Source of the DNA: Dyadobacter sp. 676
GTDB taxonomy: Bacteria > Bacteroidota > Bacteroidia > Cytophagales > Spirosomataceae
Direction: 5' to 3'
DNA length: 64,000 bases
Assembly (NCBI RefSeq): GCF_040448675.1
Contig: NZ_CP159289.1
Span: 2,542,001 to 2,606,000 of the forward strand
This document shows, one piece after another, positions 18,931 to 27,822 of the stretch. Position 1 is the first letter of the stretch; each line of letters opens with the position of its first letter. Below the pieces are notes generated by a model that did not search any database, was not told the DNA's origin, and was given only the letters and a program-made list of their open reading frames with translations. The position numbers were made by a program, and so were the translations under genes.

Positions 18931-20503
18931 GTGAAAAAACTGCTCCTTACCATCCTTTCTATACTTACCACAGTGCTTGCACATGCGCAAAAGCCGAAAG
19001 AGCTGGTCGTTAAAATCGATACCCGAAACAAAGCCCAGCAAATGGATAACTTCGGTGCCGCCGGAGCCTGGTTCACCGAGGGCATTGCCAAAAACTGGCC
19101 CGCACAAAACCGAGAACAAATGGCCGAATGGCTGTTCAGCAAGGATTTCGATGCAAATGGCAACCCCAAAGGCATCGGACTCTCGGCCTGGCGCTTCAAC
19201 ATTGGCGGCGGCACAGCCGAGCAGGGCGACAGCAGCGGCATTACCGATTTCCGCAAACGCGTGGAATGCTTCCTGCGTCCTGATGGTACTTACGATTGGT
19301 CGAAACAGGCTGGTTATGTATGGTTTACCAAAAAAGCGAGGGAATACGGCGTCGAAAACATGATTGCGTTCTCCAACACACCACCAGTGCAGTTTACAAA
19401 GAATGGTCGGGGTTATAAAACCACGAAAGACTACATCTCGAATCTCAAACCGGAGCATTATGGCGACTATGCCCGCTTTCTGGCGACGGTTTTGAAGCAT
19501 TTCGATGACGAAGGTTTGCATTTCAAATACATTAGTCCCGTGAACGAGCCGCAATGGGACTGGTCGCACCCGCCGGGCCAGGGTGCCAAGCAGGAAGGCA
19601 GCCCATGGCACAACGACGAGATCGCGTACGTGGCCCGGGCCCTCGACAGCGCATTGACCACCACCGGCTCGACCGCCCGAATTCTCCTTACCGAAGCCGC
19701 CCAGCTCGATTACCTCTATGCCAAAACCGGTAACGCTAACCAACAAACGCAGGCATTTTTCAACCCAAAAAGCAGGCTTGCATTAACCGACCTGAAACAC
19801 CTCCCACGCATCATCGGCGGCCACAGTTACTTCACCGACAAAGGCGACAGCGCCCGAATCGCCGTCCGCCGCCACGTGGCCGACACTACTGCCAAATACG
19901 GCGTCACCTTCTGGCAAACCGAATACTCTATGCTCGCCGACGGCTACCGCGAAGGCAAAACCGGCCGCATCCCCGCCATCGACTGCGCATTGTTCCTCTC
20001 CAAAGTCATCCACGACGACCTCGTATACGGCAACGCCGCCGCCTGGCAAGCTCTGGAACAGCTGGGAACCCGGCAACCCCGATTTCGACACCCGCTACTA
20101 CCTCATCGCCCTCAAACCTTCTTCACCCGGGTATGTAGATGGCAGCATCACCGCCACCAAAAACCTCTGGGCGCTGGGCCATTACAGCCGCTTCGTCCGG
20201 CCGGGAATGCACCGACTGAGTGTGGAGCGCGGCGATAAACTCAGCAAGGAGCAAATTGCCCAGGATCTGATGGTTTCGGCCTTTGCGAACGAGAAGCAAG
20301 TGGTGTTGGTGGCTATTAACTATGGCAATGAAGAGCGCGTTTTGCGGCCGGAGATCGCAGGATTGAAGGTGAAGAATGCGGAGGTTTATTTGACTACCGG
20401 GGACAAAGGGGTTGATATGAAGCATACGAAAGTTAAGAACTTAAAGAAAGGATTGAAAATTCCGGCGCGGGGGATGGTGACGGTGGTGGTGGCGAATAGC
20501 TAA
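18931..20503 (+). pseudogene. Glycoside hydrolase family 30-like enzyme with one frameshift
   Basis: The GTG at 18931 gives a clean signal peptide (MKKLLLTILSIL...AHAQ). Upstream ATGs at 18895 and 18910 lie in or at the end of the transporter gene. The (beta/alpha)8 domain has the acid/base Glu206 in 'PVNEPQWDW' and the nucleophile Glu331 in 'FWQTEYSML'. After 'GNAAAWQ' an extra base (near 20050) shifts the frame. Removing it gives 'QLWNSWEPGNPDFDTRYY' and continues to the stop at 20503 through the C-terminal beta-sandwich (523 residues; the span is 3n+1). The shifted frame would otherwise run to 20238. It is either a recent null mutation or a sequencing error. Confidence 0.85.
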
Positions 20504-20634
20504 CAATCATCAGGAAGCTCCTCCAAAGTATTTAAAACAGCCCGGCGCCGTTTTCCCCCCCTTCTCCGAACATTAAAAAGCTACCTATTCAAGCCGCATT
20601 CACATCCAACCTCCCGCCGTCTTCCCAATCAATT

Positions 20635-20682
20635 ATGCCGCAGGTACGACGCCTGGCGGCATGGCGTTGCGATTTGCGCAAC
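20635..20682. repeat. Two adjacent short hairpins in the spacer before the ArsR gene
   Basis: ATGCCGC (20635-20641) pairs with GCGGCAT (20656-20662), helped by inner AGG/CCT. GTTGCG (20666-20671) pairs with CGCAAC (20677-20682). The rest of the 302-bp gap from 20504 shows no gene; it may contain a remnant repeat of the same kind as elsewhere in the window. Confidence 0.5.
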
Positions 20683-20748
20683 GGACGCTCCTGGATGCGT
20701 AAAGTCCTCCGCACAACCGGTTTGAAATAAATTACAAAAAAAATTTGC

Positions 20749-20794
20749 GCAACTAAAAAGTTGCATATATATTTACAACCATCAAGTTGCATAT
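20749..20794 (+). promoter_or_regulatory. Probable ArsR operator: repeated AAGTTGCATAT boxes
   Basis: AAGTTGCATAT occurs at 20758-20768 and again at 20784-20794, 26 bp apart and ending 12 bp before the ATG at 20806. The first copy is also half of an inverted repeat, GCAACT-aaaa-AGTTGC (20749-20764). Repeated boxes in the promoter region of a small self-regulated HTH gene suggest operator sites that would block transcription. Confidence 0.5.
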
Positions 20795-20805
20795 TTCGAT
20801 CTTGT

Positions 20806-21132
20806 ATGAAAGGAGATATTTTTCAGGCTATTGCGGATCCAACGAGAAGGGCCATTCTCGTACTGATTGCGACGCAATCCATGACGCCGAATGCGCTGGC
20901 GGAACATTTCGAGACTTCCAGGCAGGCGGTTTCGAAGCACATCAAGGTACTCGCCGATTGCGAGCTGTTGAAGCAGAACAAGGTCGGGAGGGAGATCCAT
21001 TATTATTTCAATCCAGTCAAAATGAAAGAGTTCGACCACTGGTTGACGCAGTTCAAAAAACACTGGGAAGACCGTTTCAATCTATTAGATCAACTATTAA
21101 CCAACCTAAATTCAGATTCCAATGAAAAGTAA
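20806..21132 (+). CDS. ArsR family transcriptional regulator
   Basis: A 108-residue winged-helix repressor. It starts at ATG 20806 (MKGDIFQAIADPTRRAIL, the canonical ArsR opening); a longer frame from 20761 would cross the operator-like boxes. The recognition helix region is 'TPNALAEHFETSRQAVSKHIKVLADCELL', and the wing is 'GREIHYYFNP'. No CxC metal-binding pair is visible, so it is probably not a metal sensor. It overlaps the next gene, an SRPBCC protein, by 11 bp. This pairing is common, with the regulator controlling its ligand-binding partner. Confidence 0.93.
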   Translation: MKGDIFQAIADPTRRAILVLIATQSMTPNALAEHFETSRQAVSKHIKVLADCELLKQNKVGREIHYYFNPVKMKEFDHWLTQFKKHWEDRFNLLDQLLTNLNSDSNEK

Positions 21133-21616
21133 CCTGTTAATGAATTTTTCGGTAGACAAAGAGAATAACCGCGTCAATGTAACGCGTGAATTTGCTGCCT
21201 CGGTGGCGAAAGTCTGGGCCGCATGGACGCAAAGCGAGCTGCTCGACCAATGGTGGGCGCCGCGGCCGTGGAAAGCACGCACCAAATCCATGGATTTCCG
21301 TGTAGGCGGAAGCTGGCTTTATGCCATGGTGGGCCCCGAAGGCGAAGAGCATTGGGCGAAAGTCGAATACAAAACGATCGACCCACAGAAAAGCTTCTCG
21401 GCCAACGACGCGTTTTGTGACGAGAACGGAACGATCAACACGGAGTTCGCACAAGCACTTTGGACCAACAATTTCACCGAAGCCAATGGTACTACTACCG
21501 TTTCCGTGGCGATTCAGTATGACAAATATGAAGACATCGAGCAGATGATGCAGATGGGCTTCCAGGAAGGGTTTACGATGGCGCTTGGCAATTTGGACGA
21601 GTTGCTGGAAAAGTAG
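21122..21616 (+). CDS. SRPBCC/AHSA1-like ligand-binding domain protein
   Basis: A 164-residue cytosolic START-like protein. It begins with 'VTREFAASVAKVWAAWTQSELLDQWWAP', the typical AHSA1 (Aha1 C-terminal-like) opening, continues with 'MDFRVGGSWLYAM', and ends in a long helix 'MQMGFQEGFTMALGNLDELL'. These domains form a hydrophobic cavity for small molecules. It is translationally coupled to the ArsR gene (overlap 21122-21132). Its ligand is unknown. Confidence 0.92.
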   Translation: MKSNLLMNFSVDKENNRVNVTREFAASVAKVWAAWTQSELLDQWWAPRPWKARTKSMDFRVGGSWLYAMVGPEGEEHWAKVEYKTIDPQKSFSANDAFCDENGTINTEFAQALWTNNFTEANGTTTVSVAIQYDKYEDIEQMMQMGFQEGFTMALGNLDELLEK

Positions 21617-21650
21617 GCAACGCATTTCATCAACAAACAAATACGCTGGA

Positions 21651-21710
21651 TTGAACCTAGTGATCGGTCGCGTCGTCTCTGACTACGTTCAATTTGATCA
21701 CTAGGTCCAA
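21651..21710. terminator. 15-bp inverted repeat between convergent genes
   Basis: TTGAACCTAGTGATC (21651-21665) and GATCACTAGGTCCAA (21696-21710) are complementary at 14 of 15 positions, including ten uninterrupted (CCTAGTGATC). The 30-base loop is unusually long for an intrinsic terminator and there is no T run, so this may be a small mobile palindrome serving as the boundary between the SRPBCC gene (+) and the permease gene (-). Confidence 0.55.
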
Positions 21711-21714
21711 CTAA

Positions 21715-23127
21715 TCACGCCAAGCCCTTATCACGTGCCACCATATAATAAACCGGTATTCCAAGGAGCACGATGATCAGCCCTGGCCAGGTGTATTCAG
21801 GCTTGTAGATGATCAGCAGCAGGCAGAATGCAACGCCCATAATAATGTAAATGATCGGCAAAAACGGGTAGCCGAATGCCTTATAAGGCCGCGGTGCGTC
21901 GGGACGTTTTTTGCGGAGAATGAATATGCCAATAATCGTAAGCATATAGAATACCACCACTACAAAGGAAATCATATCCAGCAAGTTGCCATATTTTCCA
22001 CTCAGCGCCCATAACGACGCGATCACGCATTGCAGCCAAAGACCGATTTCCGGTACCGCGTTCTTATTCAGTTGTCCCACTTTTTTGAAAAACAGCCCAT
22101 CTTTCGCCATTGAATAGTACACCCGTGCGCCGGACATGATCAGTCCGTTGTCACAACCAAAAGTCGAAATCATGATCATTACGGCGATCACAATCGTTCC
22201 GGCATTGCCAAAAATGACGTGGGAAGCAGTTACGGCCACGCGGTCCTTGTCGGAGGAGGCGATCTCCTGCAAAGAGAGCACGCCGGTGTACATCACGTTG
22301 GTGAGCACGTAAATGACCGTCACAATGATGGTCCCTAATGCGAGACTAAGGCCGATATTGCGCTGCGGATTTTTGATTTCACCGGCAATGAATGTTACAT
22401 TATTCCACGAGTCAGAACTAAAAATAGACCCTACCATCGAAGCGGCAATAGCCCCGAACGCGGCGATGGTAGTATAGGAGGCAACACTTCCGTCAGGGTC
22501 GAGCTTATGCAAATCCCACATACCCTCGCCCCAGTTGGCGGCCCACACTTCCGGTTTCATGAAAAATAACCCGAAAACAATGAGACCGAGCAAGCTCAGA
22601 AGCTTCGTTAATGTAAATGTGGTCTGGATGATTTTGCCGCTATTGACGCCGCGTGTATTCGTAAACGTCAGCAACACGATGACCACAATAGACAGTAGCT
22701 GCGCCGGACTTATCTTAAGAAATCCAAGGTCCAACGCGACCAGATCTTCACTGAATTGTGGAACGAGATAGGCGGTGAATTTCGCAAATGCCACAGCTAC
22801 CGCGGCGATAGTGGCCGTTTGGATGACAGTGAAAAAGCTCCAACCGTACAGAAAGCCGATCAACGGGTTATAAGCTTCTTTGAGATAAATATACTGACCA
22901 CCCGCCTTGGGGAACATGGCGCTGAGTTCGCCGTAACTCAATGCGGCCGTAAGCGTCATAAAACCGGTGATAAGCCACACGAACATCAGCCAACCCACGC
23001 TTCCGGTATTCCGCACGATGTCGGCGCTTACAATAAAAATGCCCGACCCGATCATACTGCCGGCAACGAGCATAGTGGCGTCAACAAGACCTAACGAGGG
23101 CTTGAAAGAGGTGTTTTCTTGTGGCAT
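21715..23127 (-). CDS. APC family amino acid permease
   Basis: A 470-residue membrane transporter with about 12 hydrophobic segments. The first contains the APC signature 'MLVAGSMIGSGIF' for substrate backbone binding, and 'FPKAGGQYIYLKEAYN' after the second helix is typical of the LAT-like subgroup. It is the last gene of the minus-strand run that begins at 28755 and lies 121 bp after the D-hydroxyproline dehydrogenase. It probably imports hydroxyproline, proline or a related amino acid; the substrate is inferred only from neighbours. Confidence 0.92.
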   Translation of the reverse strand: MPQENTSFKPSLGLVDATMLVAGSMIGSGIFIVSADIVRNTGSVGWLMFVWLITGFMTLTAALSYGELSAMFPKAGGQYIYLKEAYNPLIGFLYGWSFFTVIQTATIAAVAVAFAKFTAYLVPQFSEDLVALDLGFLKISPAQLLSIVVIVLLTFTNTRGVNSGKIIQTTFTLTKLLSLLGLIVFGLFFMKPEVWAANWGEGMWDLHKLDPDGSVASYTTIAAFGAIAASMVGSIFSSDSWNNVTFIAGEIKNPQRNIGLSLALGTIIVTVIYVLTNVMYTGVLSLQEIASSDKDRVAVTASHVIFGNAGTIVIAVMIMISTFGCDNGLIMSGARVYYSMAKDGLFFKKVGQLNKNAVPEIGLWLQCVIASLWALSGKYGNLLDMISFVVVVFYMLTIIGIFILRKKRPDAPRPYKAFGYPFLPIIYIIMGVAFCLLLIIYKPEYTWPGLIIVLLGIPVYYMVARDKGLA

Positions 23128-23248
23128 AAAGGGTAATAGGTTATCAAGTCAGGTTTTAAACTGTGTAAACTACGAAGTATTTGAACTACTCACAATATCC
23201 CATCCTGCCTCTTGCCAAAATAGCGTTGCAATACCGCTCCGCCTGCAT

Positions 23249-24508
23249 TTATTGATACCGCTCCGGATCGTAGGGCGTCACATCCACCGACGATTTCACC
23301 CGATCGGCCAATTCAGCTACAATCTTACCCGTGCCTGGTCCCAGACTGACCCCCATCATGCCATGCCCTCCGGCGACGATCAGGTTGTTCAGTTTTTTGG
23401 AATAACCCAGATAAGGCAAGCCGTCGGGGGAGCAAGGCCGGAAACCATACCAGATGCGGTCCTTTTGAGGCACGGCCACGTTCAGCTCAGGGTAATAGCG
23501 GGGAATCGAATGGACAATGCCCTCCACCCGGTTCATGTTGATCTGATTGTTCAATGGGGCCAGTTCCATAGTGCCGCCAAAACGCACCTGTCCGTTCATA
23601 GGCGTTACAGCTACACGGGCTTCGAGGAGCAACGCGGGATGAACAATGGGATGTTCGGAATTGGACTCCATAAAGGAATAACCTTTGCCCGGCATAACCG
23701 GAATGGAAAGGCCAGCCTGTTTGGCGAGCTGCGGAAGCCACGAGCCGCCGGTCATCACTACCAGGTCGCCCTCATAAGTTCTGGCAGCCGTTTTGACCCT
23801 CTTTATCCCGCCATTCTGAATGTCGAAACCGGTCACTTCGGTGTTCTTCACAATTTCTGCGCCGAGCGCGGTAATGCTATGGATAAGCCCGTTCACCAAT
23901 GCCGTCGGATACAAATGCGCATCGCAACGGTAATGCACGGCCCCGGCCACATCGAGCTTGATGCCCGGCTCCAATGCCTGAACTTCCTCGCGGCTGAGCA
24001 TATCGATGTCCAGGCCGAGCTGCTGCCCCTGTTTACCGACGTGGATTTCCTCTTCTCCGGTTTTGTCGGATTTATAGAGCATCAGTATGCCCTTTTCTTC
24101 CAGCCCGAAATCCAGGTTTTCGTCGCGAACAAGGTCTTCGTAGAGTTTTTTACTTAATAAATGATAATCCCTCAAATGCGGCGCGGCGCGCTCCACATTG
24201 GCTTCTGTGGCGGCTTTCATGAATTTCAAGCCCCATGAAATCAGTGAAAAGTCGAGCGAAGGCTTCACATAAAAAGGGCTGCGGCTATTGAACATCCATT
24301 TTATTCCCTTAGAAACCATCCCCGGGGCGGCGAGCGGAATAAAATGGCTCGGCACAATCATGCCCGCATTGCCGATAGAACAATTATCGAACAAATCGCC
24401 CTTATCGAGCAAAGTCACTTTCCACCCGCTTTTCAGCAAATAATAGGCCGAAGCCAAACCCGAAATCCCGCCACCGATGATGAGGGAGCTGCCTTTTTTG
24501 GTGTTCAT
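23249..24508 (-). CDS. DadA-like FAD oxidoreductase, probable D-hydroxyproline dehydrogenase
   Basis: A 419-residue flavoprotein of the DAO/DadA superfamily. Its ADP-binding loop is 'LIIGGGISGLASAYYLLKSGW' near the N-terminus. Other family features are 'GNAGMIVPSHFIPLAAPGM', typical of DadA, and the C-terminal 'WYGFRPCSPDGLPYLGY' plus 'GHGMMGVSLGPGTGKIVAEL'. It oxidises a D-amino acid, here most likely cis-4-hydroxy-D-proline to 1-pyrroline-4-hydroxy-2-carboxylate. This substrate is chosen because the epimerase, deaminase and semialdehyde dehydrogenase of the same pathway lie immediately upstream on the same strand. General D-amino acid dehydrogenase is the alternative. Confidence 0.88.
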   Translation of the reverse strand: MNTKKGSSLIIGGGISGLASAYYLLKSGWKVTLLDKGDLFDNCSIGNAGMIVPSHFIPLAAPGMVSKGIKWMFNSRSPFYVKPSLDFSLISWGLKFMKAATEANVERAAPHLRDYHLLSKKLYEDLVRDENLDFGLEEKGILMLYKSDKTGEEEIHVGKQGQQLGLDIDMLSREEVQALEPGIKLDVAGAVHYRCDAHLYPTALVNGLIHSITALGAEIVKNTEVTGFDIQNGGIKRVKTAARTYEGDLVVMTGGSWLPQLAKQAGLSIPVMPGKGYSFMESNSEHPIVHPALLLEARVAVTPMNGQVRFGGTMELAPLNNQINMNRVEGIVHSIPRYYPELNVAVPQKDRIWYGFRPCSPDGLPYLGYSKKLNNLIVAGGHGMMGVSLGPGTGKIVAELADRVKSSVDVTPYDPERYQ

Positions 24509-24513
24509 TGTAT

Positions 24514-24629
24514 GCTATAAGCTGTAAGCTATAAGCCTTAGGCCGAAAGTTTACAGCTATTTTATTGACATTTATCTAATTACAAGCACCTCAAATCAAT
24601 GTTCCCGCTTGAAGCTTACAGCTTATAGC
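24514..24629. repeat. Inverted repeat flanking the spacer between epimerase and dehydrogenase
   Basis: GCTATAAGCTGTAAGC (24514-24529) is an exact inverted match to GCTTACAGCTTATAGC (24614-24629). Variants of the same AAGCTT/TAAGC words fill the rest of the ends. The 84 bp between the arms are A+T rich. It may form a long hairpin in the operon transcript. Confidence 0.7.
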
Positions 24630-24644
24630 CTAACGCTTACAGCC

Positions 24645-25646
24645 TCACAACACCTGAAACCCAAACGCATAAGGGTCCTCTTCGTCGTCGATGAAGATGG
24701 TGTTGTGCCCGGTGATGACGGCCCAGCCTTCGATGCCGGGAATAATGGCCGGCTTGTCGCCGATGGCTGTTTCTTCTTCCACGGTACCGATGAATTTGGA
24801 ACCGATAATGCTTTCGTGCACGAAACGGTCGCCCTTTTTAAGCTTACCCTTCGCGTGCCATTGCGCCATACGCGCGGACGTGCCTGTACCGCACGGGGAG
24901 CGGTCGATAGCCTTGTCGCCGTAGAATACCGCATTACGTGCCGTGGAAGTGGGGTCCAGCGGGGCACCGGTCCAGAGGAAATGGCTGAGACCGTTGATAT
25001 GCTCGTTTTCGGGATGAACGAATGTATATTGTTCGTTCATCCGCTGGCGGCACACCCGGCTCCAACTGATGAGCTGGTCGGCGGTGTAGTTCTCAATGCC
25101 TTTGAAATTCTCCTGCGGATCCACAATGGCGTAGAAGTTACCGCCGTAAGAAACATCCACTGTCAGTGTGCCCAGATCGGGGCATTCGACCGTCAGTTTC
25201 TCCGCCGCTAGGAATGATTTGATATTGACCAGTTTGACAGATTTCACCTTTCGGCCTTCCTGTACATATTCTACCAGTACCAAACCGGCGGGTGTTTCGA
25301 GCCGTAGCTTTCCCGGTACTTTCGGCGTTACCAGCCCTTCTTCAATGGCGATGGTAACAGTACCGATCGTTCCGTGCCCGCACATCGGCAGGCAGCCGCT
25401 GGTTTCGATATAGAGTACGCCGATGTCGTTCGCCGGATCGATGGGCGGATAAAGAATGCTACCGCTCATCATGTCGTGGCCGCGTGGCTCGAACATCAGG
25501 CCTTTGCGGATCCAGTCGAATTCTCTCAAAAAATGGAGCCTGCGCTCCATCATACTGTTGCCCTCAAGGAGCGGCCCGCCCCCTGCGACTACACGTACAG
25601 GGTTCCCGCAGGTGTGGGCATCGATACAGAAAAAAGTTTTGCGCAT
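24645..25646 (-). CDS. 4-hydroxyproline 2-epimerase (proline racemase family)
   Basis: A 333-residue cytosolic enzyme of the proline racemase family with both catalytic cysteines. Cys89 lies in 'GCLPMCGHGTIG' and Cys252 in 'DRSPCGTGTSAR'. It starts with 'MRKTFFCIDAHTCGNPVRVV', as in hydroxyproline epimerases. The pathway context (deaminase, KGSA dehydrogenase, D-amino acid oxidase) favours trans-4-hydroxy-L-proline to cis-4-hydroxy-D-proline over proline racemisation. A trans-3-hydroxyproline dehydratase is excluded because those have Thr at the second position. Confidence 0.92.
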   Translation of the reverse strand: MRKTFFCIDAHTCGNPVRVVAGGGPLLEGNSMMERRLHFLREFDWIRKGLMFEPRGHDMMSGSILYPPIDPANDIGVLYIETSGCLPMCGHGTIGTVTIAIEEGLVTPKVPGKLRLETPAGLVLVEYVQEGRKVKSVKLVNIKSFLAAEKLTVECPDLGTLTVDVSYGGNFYAIVDPQENFKGIENYTADQLISWSRVCRQRMNEQYTFVHPENEHINGLSHFLWTGAPLDPTSTARNAVFYGDKAIDRSPCGTGTSARMAQWHAKGKLKKGDRFVHESIIGSKFIGTVEEETAIGDKPAIIPGIEGWAVITGHNTIFIDDEEDPYAFGFQVL

Positions 25647-25704
25647 AAAGGGGCTTAAGGCTTTAAGCTGTCTGCTTTAGGCCAGGTTTTGATTGGAGCT
25701 TTAG

Positions 25705-25784
25705 GCTATAAGCTTTAAGCCTTAAGCTTATTAATTAATTTATTTTCTTCATCCAACTGTAACTTATAGCTTAAAGCTTAAAGC
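25705..25784. repeat. Inverted AAGCTT-rich repeat in spacer before epimerase gene
   Basis: GCTATAAGCTTTAAGC (25705-25720) matches the reverse complement of 25769-25784 at 15 of 16 positions. Further related words (TTAAGGCTTTAAGC near 25655) occur nearby. It is the same family as the pair at 24514/24629, in the next spacer of the operon. Confidence 0.6.
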
Positions 25785-25791
25785 CCGAGGC

Positions 25792-27267
25792 CTAAGTCCT
25801 CACAGCTTCCCGCGTCACCTCATTATCCACCATCCGCCATATTCCCAGTGGATTGGCGTTTTTCAATTCGTCGGGTAAAAATTCGTCGGGCCAGTTCTGG
25901 AAGCTCAATGGGCGGGTGAACCGCTTGATCGCATCCGGGCCTACCGAGGTAAACTGGCTATTGCTCGACGACGGGAATGGTCCGCCGTGGTGCATGGATT
26001 TACACACCTCGACGCCTGTCGGAAAATTGTTGAAAATAATGCGGCCACATTTGTTCTGAATAGCCGCCACCAACTCCCGGTGCGATGCCAGGTCTTCGCT
26101 TGTCGCCAGCAATGTAGCCGTCAGTTGGCCGTGCAGCTTTTGGGTCACCGCCAGCACCTCCTCCGCGTTCCGGCATTTCACGATCAACGCAAAGGGACCG
26201 AAAACTTCGGTTTGCAACTCATCGTTAATCAAAAAGTCGACCCCGCGAACGGTTGCCACGGTAGCAGCTCCCTGTCCGTCGGCCGCCTCGGTAGCAGCTA
26301 CGGCCACCAGTTCCACGCCGGTTTGGCCTATTACTTTCTCGCGATTCCCGCGGTATGCGATCGCAATGCCCGCATTCAGCATCGGTGCGGGAAGGATATT
26401 CACAATTTCCTGGTTCAAGGCTTCGATGAAGCTGTCTAATGCAGGGTTATCTTCCGTGATCAACAGGCCTGGGTTCGTACAAAATTGTCCCACACCCAAC
26501 GTCAGCGAGCCCGCATATTGTTTGGCTAATTCTATTCCCGCCGTAGCCAGCTTCCCGGGTAGCAGGAACACCGGATTAATGCTTCCCATTTCCGCAAAAA
26601 CCGGAATAGGCTCCTTACGCTTATTGGCTACTTCCACCAATGCCAGTCCCGCACGATTTGAACCGGTAAAACCGACGGCCTTGATCACCGGATGAGCCAC
26701 CAATGCCTGCGCTTCCTCGATGGTATCCGTGAAAATGTGCGCAAATGTCCCTTCCGGAAAACCGCTTTTGGCAACCCCGCGGCTAATGGCATCGGCCATG
26801 ATCTGCGAAGTCTTCGGATGGCCGGGATGCGCTTTCACCACCACCGGGCAACCCGCCGCGATAGCGCTGGCCGTATCTCCGCCTGCAGTCGAAAATGCGA
26901 ACGGAAAGTTACTGGCCCCGAAAACCGCTACGGGTCCTAATCCCACATTCGTTTTTCGGATGTCAGGCTTGGGCACGGCACGTTGCGGGTTGGCGGTATC
27001 GATGCTCGCATCGAGCGAATATCCTTTCTCCACCGCTTCGGCATAGCTTCTCCATTGGAATACCGTCCGGGCTTTTTCGCCGGTTAAACGGGCTTCGGGC
27101 AGGTTGGACTCCGCCATAGCCGTCTGGATCAGTTCGGGGCCGAGCGCTTCGATCTCATCGGCGATAGCGGTCATCAACGCAACCCTGCGGCGCAGCGAAT
27201 AAGCATTCATTGCAACAAATGCCTGCCGGGCTTTTTCGAGAATAAGGTCTAAATCGGACAATTTCAT
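25792..27267 (-). CDS. 2-oxoglutarate semialdehyde dehydrogenase (aldehyde dehydrogenase family)
   Basis: A 491-residue NAD(P)-dependent aldehyde dehydrogenase. The catalytic Cys263 is in 'GVGQFCTNPG' and the general base Glu226 in 'FAEMGSINPVF'. 'FGASNFPFAFSTAGGDTASAIAAG' and 'GFTGSNRAG' form the cofactor site. The sequence style is that of alpha-ketoglutaric semialdehyde dehydrogenases of the hydroxyproline/arabinose type. It would take the product of the adjacent deaminase to 2-oxoglutarate, feeding the TCA cycle. It sits upstream of the epimerase in the same direction, with 145 bp between them. Confidence 0.9.
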   Translation of the reverse strand: MKLSDLDLILEKARQAFVAMNAYSLRRRVALMTAIADEIEALGPELIQTAMAESNLPEARLTGEKARTVFQWRSYAEAVEKGYSLDASIDTANPQRAVPKPDIRKTNVGLGPVAVFGASNFPFAFSTAGGDTASAIAAGCPVVVKAHPGHPKTSQIMADAISRGVAKSGFPEGTFAHIFTDTIEEAQALVAHPVIKAVGFTGSNRAGLALVEVANKRKEPIPVFAEMGSINPVFLLPGKLATAGIELAKQYAGSLTLGVGQFCTNPGLLITEDNPALDSFIEALNQEIVNILPAPMLNAGIAIAYRGNREKVIGQTGVELVAVAATEAADGQGAATVATVRGVDFLINDELQTEVFGPFALIVKCRNAEEVLAVTQKLHGQLTATLLATSEDLASHRELVAAIQNKCGRIIFNNFPTGVEVCKSMHHGGPFPSSSNSQFTSVGPDAIKRFTRPLSFQNWPDEFLPDELKNANPLGIWRMVDNEVTREAVRT

Positions 27268-27513
27268 AATTTAATGTTTTTGACAAAATGGTAACAATCC
27301 CGCCTTCGAAATCTAACGATCACCGGAGGCTTTTTTGTCAATATTACAGCATTTAGCCGGGTTGCGACCATTGCGCCACGCAGGAAACCCCTTCTGGGGT
27401 CCGAAATATTTGTTATGATCGGGTTTGCTACAAATAGGAGATTGCTCCGCAATCGGCAATATTCCGGTATGTCAAAACCGCATTCGAACATCGACACCTT
27501 CTACAAATATTGC

Positions 27514-27782
27514 GGTGCGCTGCACCTTGGCAATTGTTGTTTCACAACGCTGTTCTACAATTCTTGCGGTGCGCTGCACCTTGGCGTTTCGTTGTTTCGT
27601 GACACCGTTTCTACAAATCTTACGGTGCGCTGCACCTGGGCTCCTTTGATGCACAACACATTCTACAAATCTTGCGATGCGCTGCACCTCCTGCGTATGC
27701 CAAGGCGCAGAGCGCCGCAAGATTTGTAGCCCGATGTGCGTGAATATGGATTACCGTCATTATTCGTCAGGTGCAGCGCACC
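27514..27782. repeat. Second REP-like palindrome array (six copies) without transposase
   Basis: The same 13-bp palindrome as at 745-1262 recurs at 27514, 27568, 27624 and 27676 (reverse orientation, GGTGCGCTGCACC type), then at 27704 and 27770 in the forward orientation. The first four are 52-56 bp apart and share the CTACAAAT linker. Copy 27676 begins GATGC, and copy 27704 is a variant, GGCGCAGAGCGCC. The array occupies most of the 555-bp gap between the deaminase and the dehydrogenase. The remainder (27268-27500) shows no gene. Confidence 0.88.
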
Positions 27783-27822
27783 GGAAGAACATCACGACTC
27801 CGGAGGAGCTTCCTGTCCTGTA

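Noticed and set aside
18018..19256. 412-codon minus-strand frame over the NRAMP-like and GH30 genes
   Set aside because: It crosses two supported genes and shows no family features.
27472..27729. Frames of 74-104 codons inside the second repeat array
   Set aside because: They consist of repeat translations such as 'GALHLG' and are not conserved proteins.
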